Part shown: positions 17,012-23,930 of the stretch, piece after piece
How the letters are laid out: the number at the start of each line of letters is the position of its first letter
How positions within the stretch are numbered: the stretch's first letter is position 1
Assembly (NCBI RefSeq): GCF_022229005.1
Contig: NZ_JAKKFD010000020.1
Span: 113,188-177,187, forward strand
Reading direction: 5' to 3'
From: Micromonospora trifolii
GTDB taxonomy: Bacteria; Actinomycetota; Actinomycetes; Mycobacteriales; Micromonosporaceae
DNA: 64,000 bases
Program-made: the position numbers and the translations under genes
Notes under the pieces: model-generated
The model's database searches: none
What the model was told of the DNA's origin: nothing
The model's input: the letters and a program-made list of their open reading frames with translations, nothing else

Positions 17012-17416
17012 GTGAGTCTTGACGACAATGAGCTGCCCCGTACCGACGAAGAGTGGCGGGTCCGACTGACCCCCGAGGAGTTCCACGTCCTGCGGGAGGC
17101 CGGCACCGAACGCCCGTGGACGGGCGAGTACGTGGACACGAAGACCCAGGGGGTCTACAACTGTCGTGCCTGCGGGCTGGAACTCTTCTCCAGCGACACG
17201 AAGTTCGACTCGCACTGCGGGTGGCCGAGCTTCGACGACGCCATCCCGGGCCGGGTGAAGGAAATCGAGGACCGCAGCCTCGGCGCGGTGCGTACGGAGA
17301 TCCGCTGCGCCCGCTGCGACAGTCACCTCGGGCACGTCTTCCACGGCGAGGGCTTCACCCCGAAGGACACCCGGCACTGTGTCAACTCGGTCTCCATCAA
17401 GCTGGAACCCCGCTGA
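17012..17416 (+). CDS. msrB: Peptide-methionine (R)-S-oxide reductase
   Basis: A 134-residue MsrB that reduces the R-epimer of methionine sulfoxide in proteins using thioredoxin. The zinc site is Cys51/Cys54 (CRAC) and Cys99/Cys102 (CARC). The catalytic cysteine is Cys123 in RHCVNS, and HCGWPSF and HLGHVF are family signatures. GTG 17012 is chosen over the ATG at 16976 because it starts the conserved MSLDDNELPRTDEEW sequence and follows a correctly spaced -10 box. It is divergent from the polymerase gene. Confidence 0.95.
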   Translation: MSLDDNELPRTDEEWRVRLTPEEFHVLREAGTERPWTGEYVDTKTQGVYNCRACGLELFSSDTKFDSHCGWPSFDDAIPGRVKEIEDRSLGAVRTEIRCARCDSHLGHVFHGEGFTPKDTRHCVNSVSIKLEPR

Positions 17417-17459
17417 CCCGGGCATCCACTGCGTGACAGCGCTCGGGGCATGACCGTGC

Positions 17460-18068
17460 TCAGGGCGTACCAGTGAGCAGCTCGACCTCGGCGGTCCGGG
17501 ACTGCTCGATCCGGCGGGCCAGGTCGCGGACCCGCTCGTTGCGGCCGACGCCGACGTGGGATCGGGCCAGGTCGGCGGCCGATCGCTGATGCTCGGTGAG
17601 CACCTCGCGCAGCACGCGGTCGACGTCCGCGTCCGGCGCGGTTCGCAGCCGGTCGAGCGCGGCGTCGTCGCCGTGCCCGTCGTGGTGGTGCGCGACCGCG
17701 CTGGCACCCGGCCCGGTCGTGGGCAACCAGCCGCGCATCGCGGCCAGTTCGTCGGCCTCGGTCGCCTCGACGGCGGCGGCCAGGGTGCGCAGCGCGTCGT
17801 CGCGCACCCGGTCCCGGGCCAGCCGGACGATCTGCAGGGTGCGTTCGCTGTGCCCGACCATGGTGCTCAGGAACACCACGTCGATCCCGCTCATCGCGTC
17901 CGCCTCGATCGCGGACCCGACGCCCGCGGACCCGGCCGCCGCCGAGCCGGCCGGGGACGCGGGGGCCGGCTGCGGCAGGGTCGGCGGGCTCGACGTGGGC
18001 GGTCCGGCGCAGGCTCCGGTGAGCAGCAGAGCCGCGACGAGGGTCGCCAGCGGGGTACGGCGGGGCAT
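17460..18068 (-). CDS. DUF305-like lipoprotein
   Basis: A 202-residue protein. The signal peptide ends in lipobox LLTGAC with Cys20, followed by a Pro/Ser/Ala-rich linker to about residue 55. The remainder is helical and resembles DUF305 (ferritin-like): SGIDVVFLSTMVGHSERTLQIVRLA, then ADELAAMRGWL, a His-rich stretch AHHHDGHGDDAA, and LREVLTEHQRSAADLARSHVG. DUF305 proteins usually carry paired H-x-x-x-M/H motifs and sit outside the membrane; some are linked to metal handling. Here several expected His/Met positions are replaced, so activity is uncertain. Confidence 0.75.
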   Translation of the reverse strand: MPRRTPLATLVAALLLTGACAGPPTSSPPTLPQPAPASPAGSAAAGSAGVGSAIEADAMSGIDVVFLSTMVGHSERTLQIVRLARDRVRDDALRTLAAAVEATEADELAAMRGWLPTTGPGASAVAHHHDGHGDDAALDRLRTAPDADVDRVLREVLTEHQRSAADLARSHVGVGRNERVRDLARRIEQSRTAEVELLTGTP

Positions 18069-18130
18069 GCCGGTGCTCCGTTCACGCGAGAGCGGCGACA
18101 CGGGTGCGACCAGGGGCCGCACCCGTGCGG

Positions 18131-18871
18131 TCAGACCTGGAGCCAGAGCGCCGGGACGTTCGGCGGCTCCCAGCCCGGGATCGCTGTGTGCGCCTGCCGG
18201 CAGCGGTACGTTGCTCCGCCGTAGGTGACCTGGTCGCCGACCTGGTACGCCCGGCCGGTCGTCCAACTGCCGCCCGGCGCGGGCGAAGTGGTGGGCGTGG
18301 CGGTCGGGGTGGGCCGTGGGGTGGGTGAGGTGGTGGGGGTGGGCGTCGGGTTCGACCCTCCGCCGCCGATCTGCACGTCGATGCAGGAGTAGAAGGCGTT
18401 CGCCGTGTCGGAGATGTTCCACACCGCGAGGATCTTCTGCCGGCCGGAGAAGCCGCCGAGATTGACGTTGTGCGACACAGTGGCGCCCGGCTGCTGGTTG
18501 TTGCCGCTGACCACGCCGACCCGGGTGTTGCCGATCCAGTACTCCCAGTTGCTGGTGGCGTGCCGGGCGGTGTTCACCCAGGTGAAGGTCAGCGAGCTGC
18601 CCACCGAGGTGGCCGGCCAGCCCCGACTGTCGTCGTTGAGGACGGCGAACTGGGCGATCCCGGCATTGCAGCTGCGCAGGCCCTTGGGCCCTTCGACGCT
18701 CTGCGGCTCGTACTTGATCTGCCCGCAGTCGGGCACCCGGCCCTGCGCGCAGAGCGCCTGCCGGCTCGGTGGGGCGGAGACGTAGCCGTGCGCCTGCGCG
18801 GGGGCGGCGACGGTGAGGGTGGCGGCGACGGCGCCCGCCGCCACCAGCGGGACGGTGATTCTTCGACGCAT
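18131..18871 (-). CDS. Secreted lytic polysaccharide monooxygenase (AA10) with CBM5/12
   Basis: A 246-residue protein with a signal peptide ending APAQA; cleavage leaves His28 as the N-terminal residue (HGYVSAPPSR). With His104 (ARHATSNWEYW) it forms the copper histidine brace. The AA10 domain covers about 28-170. A Thr/Pro linker (about 171-198) leads to a CBM5/12 chitin-binding module (about 203-246, WTTGRAYQVGDQVTYGGATYRC ... ALWLQV). This layout points to oxidative cleavage of chitin. AAGGAG precedes ATG 18871. The promoter lies in the AT-rich stretch just upstream. Confidence 0.93.
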   Translation of the reverse strand: MRRRITVPLVAAGAVAATLTVAAPAQAHGYVSAPPSRQALCAQGRVPDCGQIKYEPQSVEGPKGLRSCNAGIAQFAVLNDDSRGWPATSVGSSLTFTWVNTARHATSNWEYWIGNTRVGVVSGNNQQPGATVSHNVNLGGFSGRQKILAVWNISDTANAFYSCIDVQIGGGGSNPTPTPTTSPTPRPTPTATPTTSPAPGGSWTTGRAYQVGDQVTYGGATYRCRQAHTAIPGWEPPNVPALWLQV

Positions 18872-18908
18872 CGGGCAGCTCCTTCTCCAGGTGCGGTGAG
18901 GTGCCCTC

Positions 18909-18937
18909 AAGGTAATTTAAACATTGTTAACAGTAAA
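18909..18937 (-). promoter_or_regulatory. LPMO promoter with TGTTAACA palindrome
   Basis: Read on the minus strand, TTTACT (complement of 18932-18937) and TACCTT (complement of 18909-18914) are 17 nt apart, fitting a -35/-10 pair. The 8-bp palindrome TGTTAACA (18925-18932) sits in the spacer, a typical repressor position. The stretch 18911-18960 is strikingly AT-rich against its surroundings, and a 7-bp direct repeat CATCGAT occurs at about 18944 and 18956. Confidence 0.45.
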
Positions 18938-18978
18938 GACTCTCATCGATAAATCCATCGATGGCGGCAGTTTTCTTC

Positions 18979-19254
18979 TCAGAGCCGGAGCAGGCTGCCC
19001 CCGTCGTCGACCTGATCGGCCGACTCGTCGTCCAACCAGACGCCGCCGGTGCCGAGATAACGGAACCGGTACTCCCCCGGCGGCAGCTTCACCGTCACCG
19101 TCCTGGTGCCGTCGCGGCGGGCCACCAATTCGTGCCGACCCGGCAGCCATCCGTTGAACGAGCCGACGACGCTCACCGGGCCGGGCGGGACATCGCGTGG
19201 CAGACAGAAGGTGACCCGGGTCTGGTTGCCGAAGAGCTTGTTGCGCTTGATCAC
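18979..19254 (-). CDS. Stand-alone CBM48 (isoamylase N-terminal-like) protein
   Basis: A 91-residue, single-domain early-set immunoglobulin-like protein: KVTFCLP-type strand (TRVTFCLPRDVPPGPVSVVGSFNGW), then LPPGEYRFRYLGTGGVWLDDE. This is the glycogen/starch-binding CBM48 pattern found at the N-terminus of branching and debranching enzymes and in AMPK-beta. No enzyme is attached. I chose GTG 19254 because GGAGG sits 6 nt upstream; a longer form from 19338 has an atypical Cys-rich start. Predicted to be cytoplasmic. Confidence 0.8.
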   Translation of the reverse strand: MIKRNKLFGNQTRVTFCLPRDVPPGPVSVVGSFNGWLPGRHELVARRDGTRTVTVKLPPGEYRFRYLGTGGVWLDDESADQVDDGGSLLRL

Positions 19255-19410
19255 TGTGATCCTCCGGGGGTTGCGGCGGTTCACCCGGCATAACGGGCAA
19301 CACGCCGACGCCGACACGCCGCCGTCATGGCCAGGCATCGACGTTCCGCCCCCACGCCGGGATCACCTGAGGGATTCTGTAGGCACTTGTCCACTTAACG
19401 GAGGTTTTCG

Positions 19411-19671
19411 GTGGCAACCTGCGAGGTCTGCGGCAACGACTACTGGATGGCGTTCGAGGTGCACACCGTCAGCGGCGACGTGCACACCTTCGACTCGTTC
19501 GAGTGCGCGATCCACCGCATGGCACCGATCTGCGAGCACTGCCAGGTCAAAATCGTCGGGCACGGTGTCGAGGTCAACGGCCGCTTCTTCTGCTGCGCAC
19601 ACTGCGCCCGCGCCGTCGAGGGCGCGGTGGGCGCCGAGATCCGCGACGCCGTCGGCGCCCGCCCGGCCTGA
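19411..19671 (+). CDS. Small Cys-rich metal-binding protein
   Basis: An 86-residue protein starting at GTG 19411, with GGAGG 7 nt upstream. It contains three CxxC-type knuckles (CEVC near the start, CEHC in the middle, CCAHC near the end) plus several His residues, so it probably binds one or two zinc ions like a treble-clef, TRASH-like or prokaryotic metallothionein-like protein. I do not recognise a named family with certainty. No membrane segment or signal is present. Confidence 0.75.
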   Translation: MATCEVCGNDYWMAFEVHTVSGDVHTFDSFECAIHRMAPICEHCQVKIVGHGVEVNGRFFCCAHCARAVEGAVGAEIRDAVGARPA

Positions 19672-19715
19672 CCGCGCCCGCCCGGCCGCTGCCGTTCCGG
19701 ACCACCACGCTGGGG

Positions 19716-19721
19716 TACGGT
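19716..19721 (+). promoter_or_regulatory. -10 box for the leader ORF transcript
   Basis: TACGGT is 7 nt upstream of ATG 19729, the spacing seen at other leaderless genes in this window. It would start transcription at or next to the leader start codon. Confidence 0.5.
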
Positions 19722-19728
19722 CGTCGCC

Positions 19729-19770
19729 ATGCGGCCATTCCTGGGCGTCCTGCCCCCGCCGCGCTCCTGA
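19729..19770 (+). CDS. Putative 13-residue leader peptide of the EamA gene
   Basis: ATG to TGA encodes MRPFLGVLPPPRS. It has no Shine-Dalgarno but has a leaderless-type -10 box. Its last codons (PPP, R, S) overlap segment A of the four-segment RNA structure that follows, so a ribosome paused in the Pro-Pro-Pro-Arg region would cover that segment. Whether it is translated is not known from sequence; its placement is what makes it credible. Confidence 0.5.
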   Translation: MRPFLGVLPPPRS

Positions 19771-19877
19771 GCGGAGCGCCGCGCCTCTCGCCGACCGGGT
19801 GACCTGACCCCGCTCGGCCCCCTGTCGTACGCGCTCCGTCGACGTCGTCCCCGTCAACGGCTCACCCTTCGGAGCGC
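19761..19877 (+). promoter_or_regulatory. Putative ribosome-mediated translational attenuator
   Basis: Segment A GCGCTCC (19761-19767), B CGGAGCGC (19772-19779), C GCGCTCCG (19831-19838) and D CGGAGCGC (19870-19877). A:B pairs over 7 bp, B:C over 8 bp and C:D over 8 bp. D contains the GGAG Shine-Dalgarno of GTG 19882. With A:B formed, C:D hides the ribosome site; if a stalled ribosome covers A, B:C can form and D is free. The region 19812-19840 between B and C otherwise holds no ORF I can support. Confidence 0.55.
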
Positions 19878-19881
19878 TCCC

Positions 19882-20823
19882 GTGTCCACGACCCGAACCG
19901 CGCTGCCGGCCGCCTCGGCCGCCAGCCACGCCGCCCGCAGCGGCCTGATCCAGATCACCGTCACCGGCTTGCTGTGGGGCACCACCGGCGTGGCGGTGCA
20001 ACTCCTGCGCGAGGGCACCGGGCTCAGCCCGGTGAGCATCGGCTTCCACCGCCTCGCCATCGCCGCGCTCGTGCTGCTGGCCTGCACCGTCGGCCGGCTC
20101 CGCACGCTCGTGGCCGCAGTGCGCGCCGCGCCGGTACCGCTGCTGCTCACCGGCATCGGCCTCGGCCTCTACCAGGCGCTCTACTTCGCCGCCGTGGCCT
20201 GGGCCGGGGTCAGCGTGGCCACCATCGTCAGCCTGGGCCTGGCCCCGGTGCTCGCCGCGGCCTGGGAGTCGGCGCAGGCCCGCCGCCTCCCCGGCCCGCT
20301 GCGACTCGGCACGCTGGTCGCGGCGGTGGCCGGCCTCGTCCTGATCACCGCCGCCACCGAACACCCCGGCGCGGCGGCGCCCGCCCCGCTGCTCGGCCTG
20401 CTCGCAGCGGCCGGCTCCGGTCTCGGGTACGCGGTGACCACCCTGATCAGCCGCCAGGTGTCGCAGCGCACCGCGCCGATGACGCTGACCACCATCTCCA
20501 CCACTGTCGGCGCGCTGACCCTGGCACCGTTCGCCCTGGTCGCCGGGGTCAGCGTTCCGGTACGCCTCGACACCGTGGCGCTGCTGCTGCACCTCGGCGT
20601 GGTCACCACGGCGGTCGCGTACGCGTTGTTCTACGCCGGGTTGCGCACCACCCCGGGCAGCGTCGCGGCCGTGCTGACGCTGCTCGAACCGCTCACCGCC
20701 GCGGCACTGGCGGTGGCACTGCTGCACGAACCGCTCCCCCTGCCGGTGATCGTCGGCGGCGGCCTGCTGCTCACCGCCGTGGCCGCCACCTACCTCGCAC
20801 CCGACCGGGCGGAAACCCGGTGA
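19882..20823 (+). CDS. EamA/DMT family exporter
   Basis: A 313-residue protein with ten predicted TM helices arranged as two EamA repeats (about 20-150 and 165-305), including LLWGTTGVAVQLL in helix 1 and TPGSVAAVLTLLEPLTAAALA at the end of the second repeat. Members export amino acids, nucleosides or drugs; the substrate here is unknown. GTG 19882 follows GGAG (19871-19874) by 7 nt, inside the palindrome GGAGCGCTCC. The leader ORF and paired segments upstream suggest that its translation is conditional. The last bases (GTGA at 20820) abut the acetyltransferase gene. Confidence 0.9.
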   Translation: MSTTRTALPAASAASHAARSGLIQITVTGLLWGTTGVAVQLLREGTGLSPVSIGFHRLAIAALVLLACTVGRLRTLVAAVRAAPVPLLLTGIGLGLYQALYFAAVAWAGVSVATIVSLGLAPVLAAAWESAQARRLPGPLRLGTLVAAVAGLVLITAATEHPGAAAPAPLLGLLAAAGSGLGYAVTTLISRQVSQRTAPMTLTTISTTVGALTLAPFALVAGVSVPVRLDTVALLLHLGVVTTAVAYALFYAGLRTTPGSVAAVLTLLEPLTAAALAVALLHEPLPLPVIVGGGLLLTAVAATYLAPDRAETR

Positions 20824-20849
20824 ACACCCGCCCGACCTACCATCGGTGG

Positions 20850-21305
20850 ATGCCCCAGCAGACCACCGAACTCCGGACGGCCTCCTTCGCCGACCTGAAC
20901 GCCCGCACCTTCCACGACCTGCTCAAGCTGCGCATCGACGTGTTCGTGGTGGAGCAGAACTGCCCGTACCCGGAGCTGGACGGGCGCGACGTCGAGCCGG
21001 GCACCCGGCACGTCTGGCTGACCGACGGCGGCGCGCCCCTGGCGTACCTGCGGATCCTGGCCGACCCGGACGGCGTCGCCCGGATCGGTCGGGTGGTGGT
21101 GGCCCCGGCGGCGCGCGGCGGCGGACACGCCGGCCGGCTGATGACGGCGGCGCTGGAGGTGGTGGGCAACCGGCCCTGCGTGCTGGACGCCCAGTCGCAC
21201 CTGGTCGCGTTCTACACCCGGCACGGCTTCACTGTCAGCGGCCCCGAGTACGTCGAGGACGGCATCCCGCACACCCCGATGCGACGCGACGCCATTGACG
21301 GCTGA
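20850..21305 (+). CDS. ElaA-like GNAT acetyltransferase
   Basis: A 151-residue GNAT protein of the ElaA type: FHDLLKLRIDVFVVEQNCPYPELDGRD is the characteristic N-terminal motif, with acetyl-CoA loop APAARGGGHAGRL and ending HTPMRRD. ATG 20850 is supported by a leaderless -10 box TACCAT (20838-20843) 6 nt upstream. A GTG at 20820 overlapping the EamA stop is an alternative that would imply coupling. The substrate is unknown. Confidence 0.88.
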   Translation: MPQQTTELRTASFADLNARTFHDLLKLRIDVFVVEQNCPYPELDGRDVEPGTRHVWLTDGGAPLAYLRILADPDGVARIGRVVVAPAARGGGHAGRLMTAALEVVGNRPCVLDAQSHLVAFYTRHGFTVSGPEYVEDGIPHTPMRRDAIDG

Positions 21306-21423
21306 CGATCGAACTGGCATGGTGCCGGGTAGAGCCATCGCGGGAGCCAGCGATCAGGCACGGGAGTGGGCGACTCCCGGCGATCCGGGTGTCGACGTCC
21401 GACCTCATCCCCCCGGGGGCTCC

Positions 21424-22509
21424 ATGTCCACACTCACCCGATCACGACGCGTGCTCTGGTTGTTCGCCATCGTGGCGACCACCACGCTCCTGGTGACGAC
21501 CGCGCTGACCACCATGCTGCCCAAGCCCGCTTCGGCGCATGGTTCGGTAGTCGACCCGGCGTCGCGTAACTACGGCTGCTGGCAACGCTGGGGCAGCGAC
21601 TTCCAGAACCCTCGAATGGCCACCGAGGACCCGATGTGCTGGCAGGCCTGGCAGGCCGACCCGGCCGCCATGTGGAACTGGAACGGCCTGTACCGCGAGG
21701 GTGTGGGCGGCAACCACCAGGCCGCCGTCCCCGACGGCCAACTCTGCAGCGGCGGGCGCACCCAGAGCCCCCGCTACAACGCGCTGGACACCATCGGCGC
21801 CTGGAAGACCACGGCGGTGTCGAACAACTTCCGGCTCCGCTTCGTCGACCAGGCCCGGCACGGCGCCGACTACATCCGGGTGTACGTGACCAAGCAGGGC
21901 TTCAACGCGGCCACCCAACCACTCGGCTGGGGCAACCTGGAGTTGGCGGGCCAGATCGGCAACACCCCCGCCTCCCAGTGGAGCCCGGACCCCAGTGGTG
22001 TCTCGATCCAGATCCCGGTGAGCGCGCCGGGCCGCACCGGACGGCACATCGTCTACACCGTCTGGCAGGCCAGCCACCTGGACCAGTCGTACTACCTGTG
22101 CAGCGACGTCGACTTCGGCGGCGGATCGACCACCCCGCCGCCCACCACGCCCCCGCCGACGACCCCGCCGCCCACCACACCGCCGCCGACCACACCGCCG
22201 CCGGCTGGGGCCTGCACGGCGACGTACCAGGTCACCGGTCAGTGGTCCGGTGGCTTCCAGGCCGACGTGAAGGTGACCGCCGGCGGTTCACCGACCCGGG
22301 GCTGGTCGGTGAGCTGGAACTACGGCAACGGCCAGCAGGTCACCTCGTCCTGGAACGCGATGGTAAGCACCAACGGCACACTTGTCACCGCACGTAACAC
22401 CAACAACAACGGCACCCTTGCCGCCGGAGCGAGCACCACATTCGGTTTCCTCGGCTCGTGGAACGGCAGCAACCCGGTTCCGCTGGTCTCCTGTACGACG
22501 ACCAGCTGA
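21424..22509 (+). CDS. Secreted lytic polysaccharide monooxygenase (AA10) with CBM2
   Basis: A 361-residue protein. The signal peptide (about 1-38, ending PKPASA) leaves His39 at the mature N-terminus (HGSVVDPASRNYGCW), with His146 (DQARHGADY) as the second copper ligand. The AA10 domain runs to about 230. A linker of five TTPPP units (about 236-261) leads to a CBM2 module (about 264-361) with its paired cysteines and conserved tryptophans. CBM2 usually binds cellulose, sometimes chitin, so the target may differ from that of the CBM5/12 enzyme 2.5 kb away. Confidence 0.93.
   Translation: MSTLTRSRRVLWLFAIVATTTLLVTTALTTMLPKPASAHGSVVDPASRNYGCWQRWGSDFQNPRMATEDPMCWQAWQADPAAMWNWNGLYREGVGGNHQAAVPDGQLCSGGRTQSPRYNALDTIGAWKTTAVSNNFRLRFVDQARHGADYIRVYVTKQGFNAATQPLGWGNLELAGQIGNTPASQWSPDPSGVSIQIPVSAPGRTGRHIVYTVWQASHLDQSYYLCSDVDFGGGSTTPPPTTPPPTTPPPTTPPPTTPPPAGACTATYQVTGQWSGGFQADVKVTAGGSPTRGWSVSWNYGNGQQVTSSWNAMVSTNGTLVTARNTNNNGTLAAGASTTFGFLGSWNGSNPVPLVSCTTTS
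22126..22203 (+). repeat. 15-bp tandem repeats encoding the TTPPP linker
   Basis: About five imperfect copies of a 15-nt unit (consensus CCACCACACCGCCGC) encode the Pro/Thr linker of the LPMO. Copy number is prone to vary by slippage. Confidence 0.7.
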
Positions 22510-22601
22510 TCCCCGGCCGGCGCCGCACCCGGGCGGGGGTGCGGCGCCGGCCGGCGGGAAATACGGTGGTGCCCTGCCGTCCGGCCGGGCACCACCGCCG
22601 C

Positions 22602-23090
22602 ATGATCGAGATCAGGGTGCTGAGCTCCGACGACTGGCCCGCCTGGCGCGAACTGCGGCTGGCCGCCCTCACCGAGGCGCCCGGGGCGTTCGGCTCCCGG
22701 CTCGCCGACTGGCAGGGCGACGGCGATCGCGAGCAGCGCTGGCGCGACCGGCTGAGCATCCCCGGCTCGCACAACCTGGTGGCCACCCTGGACGGGCGTC
22801 CGGTCGCCATGTCGAGCGGCGTACCCACTGCGGACCCGCTGACGATGGACCTGATCTCGATGTGGGTGCACCCCGACGCCCGCGGCCGGGGTGTCGGCGA
22901 CCGCCTGCTGGACGAGGTGGCGCGCTGGGCCCGGGAGCGCGGCGCCGACCGGCTCCGGCTCACCGTGATGCCGGACAACACGCGGGCGAAGGCCCTCTAC
23001 CACCGCGTCGGCTTCACCCTGACCGACGAGTTGGGAGATCTCCTCCCCGACGGCGTCAGCCGCGAACAGGTCATGCTCCGCCCCCTCTAA
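22602..23090 (+). CDS. GNAT family N-acetyltransferase
   Basis: A 162-residue protein beginning MIEIRVLSSDDWPAWRELRLAAL. The acetyl-CoA loop is HPDARGRGVGDRLL and the C-terminal motif NTRAKALYHRVGFTLT. ATG 22602 is the first start giving the standard N-terminal strand; an earlier ATG at 22458 would lie within the LPMO gene. The substrate is unknown. Confidence 0.88.
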   Translation: MIEIRVLSSDDWPAWRELRLAALTEAPGAFGSRLADWQGDGDREQRWRDRLSIPGSHNLVATLDGRPVAMSSGVPTADPLTMDLISMWVHPDARGRGVGDRLLDEVARWARERGADRLRLTVMPDNTRAKALYHRVGFTLTDELGDLLPDGVSREQVMLRPL

Positions 23091-23118
23091 CCCCGCCCCA
23101 CCCCGCCCCGCCCACTCC

Positions 23119-23195
23119 CCCGCGATCTTGCACTTTCGGTCGTCCGATCGCGGCTTATGCCCCTTTTGCCGGGACAGAAACTGCAAGATCGCGGG
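23119..23195. repeat. Intergenic palindrome, GATCTTGCACTTTC family, copy 1
   Basis: Arms 23119-23137 and 23177-23195 are 19 bp with one mismatch (CGCGATCTTGCACTTTC type), around a 39-nt loop. It lies between convergent genes. A second copy with the same core is at 48538-48607. Confidence 0.75.
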
Positions 23196-23228
23196 AGGCG
23201 GGGGCGGGGGGCGGGGCGGGGTGCGGTG

Positions 23229-23930
23229 TTAGACCAGGCAGTTGACGATCTCGGCTACCGAGCGGCGGCGGCCGGTGTAGAACGGGACCTCTTCGCGGAC
23301 GTGCCGGCGGGCGCCGGAGGCGCGCAGGTCCCGCATCAGGTCGACGATCCGGTGCAGTTCGTCGGCCTCGAAGGCGAGCATCCACTCGTAGTCGCCGAGC
23401 GCGAACGAGGCGACAGTGTTGGCCCGCACGTCCGGGTAGCCGCGGGCCATCTTGCCGTGCTCGGCCAGCATCTCGCGCCGCTCGGCGTCGGGCAGCAGGT
23501 ACCACTCGTAGGAGCGGACGAACGGGTACACGCAGATGTAGGGGCGAGCCTCCTCGCCGGCAAGGAACGCCGGGATGTGGCTCTTGTTGAACTCCGCCGG
23601 CCGGTGCAGCGCCATCTGCGACCACACCGGGGTCAACGCCCGGCCCAGCGTGGTGCGGCGGAACCGCAGGTACGCGTCCTGGAGAGCATCGGGGGACGCG
23701 GAGTGCCACCAGATCATCACGTCCGCGTCGGCGCGCAGCCCGGAGACGTCGTACACCCCGCGGACCACCACGTCCTTGCCGGCCAGCTCGTCGAAGAGCG
23801 ACACCACCTCGCCGGTTACGTTGTCCCGCAGCGAGGGCAGCGGGGAGCTGGCCCGGAACACCGACCACATGGTGTAGCGGATGCTGTCGTTCAGCTCCCG
23901 CAACCGGGCCGCGTTGGTCTGCTCGGTCAT
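23229..23930 (-). CDS. hemQ: Coproheme decarboxylase (chlorite dismutase fold)
   Basis: A 233-residue HemQ that converts Fe-coproporphyrin III to protoheme by two oxidative decarboxylations. Family signatures seen are RYTMWSVF near the N-terminus, [32 protein letters not shown] (the Y-x-x-x-Y-P region containing the radical tyrosine) and [15 protein letters not shown] 23930 overlaps the hemG stop by 4 bp. Its place after hemE and hemG confirms the coproporphyrin-dependent route typical of actinobacteria. Confidence 0.95.
   Translation of the reverse strand: MTEQTNAARLRELNDSIRYTMWSVFRASSPLPSLRDNVTGEVVSLFDELAGKDVVVRGVYDVSGLRADADVMIWWHSASPDALQDAYLRFRRTTLGRALTPVWSQMALHRPAEFNKSHIPAFLAGEEARPYICVYPFVRSYEWYLLPDAERREMLAEHGKMARGYPDVRANTVASFALGDYEWMLAFEADELHRIVDLMRDLRASGARRHVREEVPFYTGRRRSVAEIVNCLV

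Noticed and set aside
17417..17459. Possible terminator between msrB and the DUF305-like gene
   Set aside because: No stem longer than 5 bp is visible in the 43-bp gap.
22126..22203. Tandem repeats read as a possible CRISPR-like array
   Set aside because: They are in-frame codons for the TTPPP linker of the LPMO, with no spacers.
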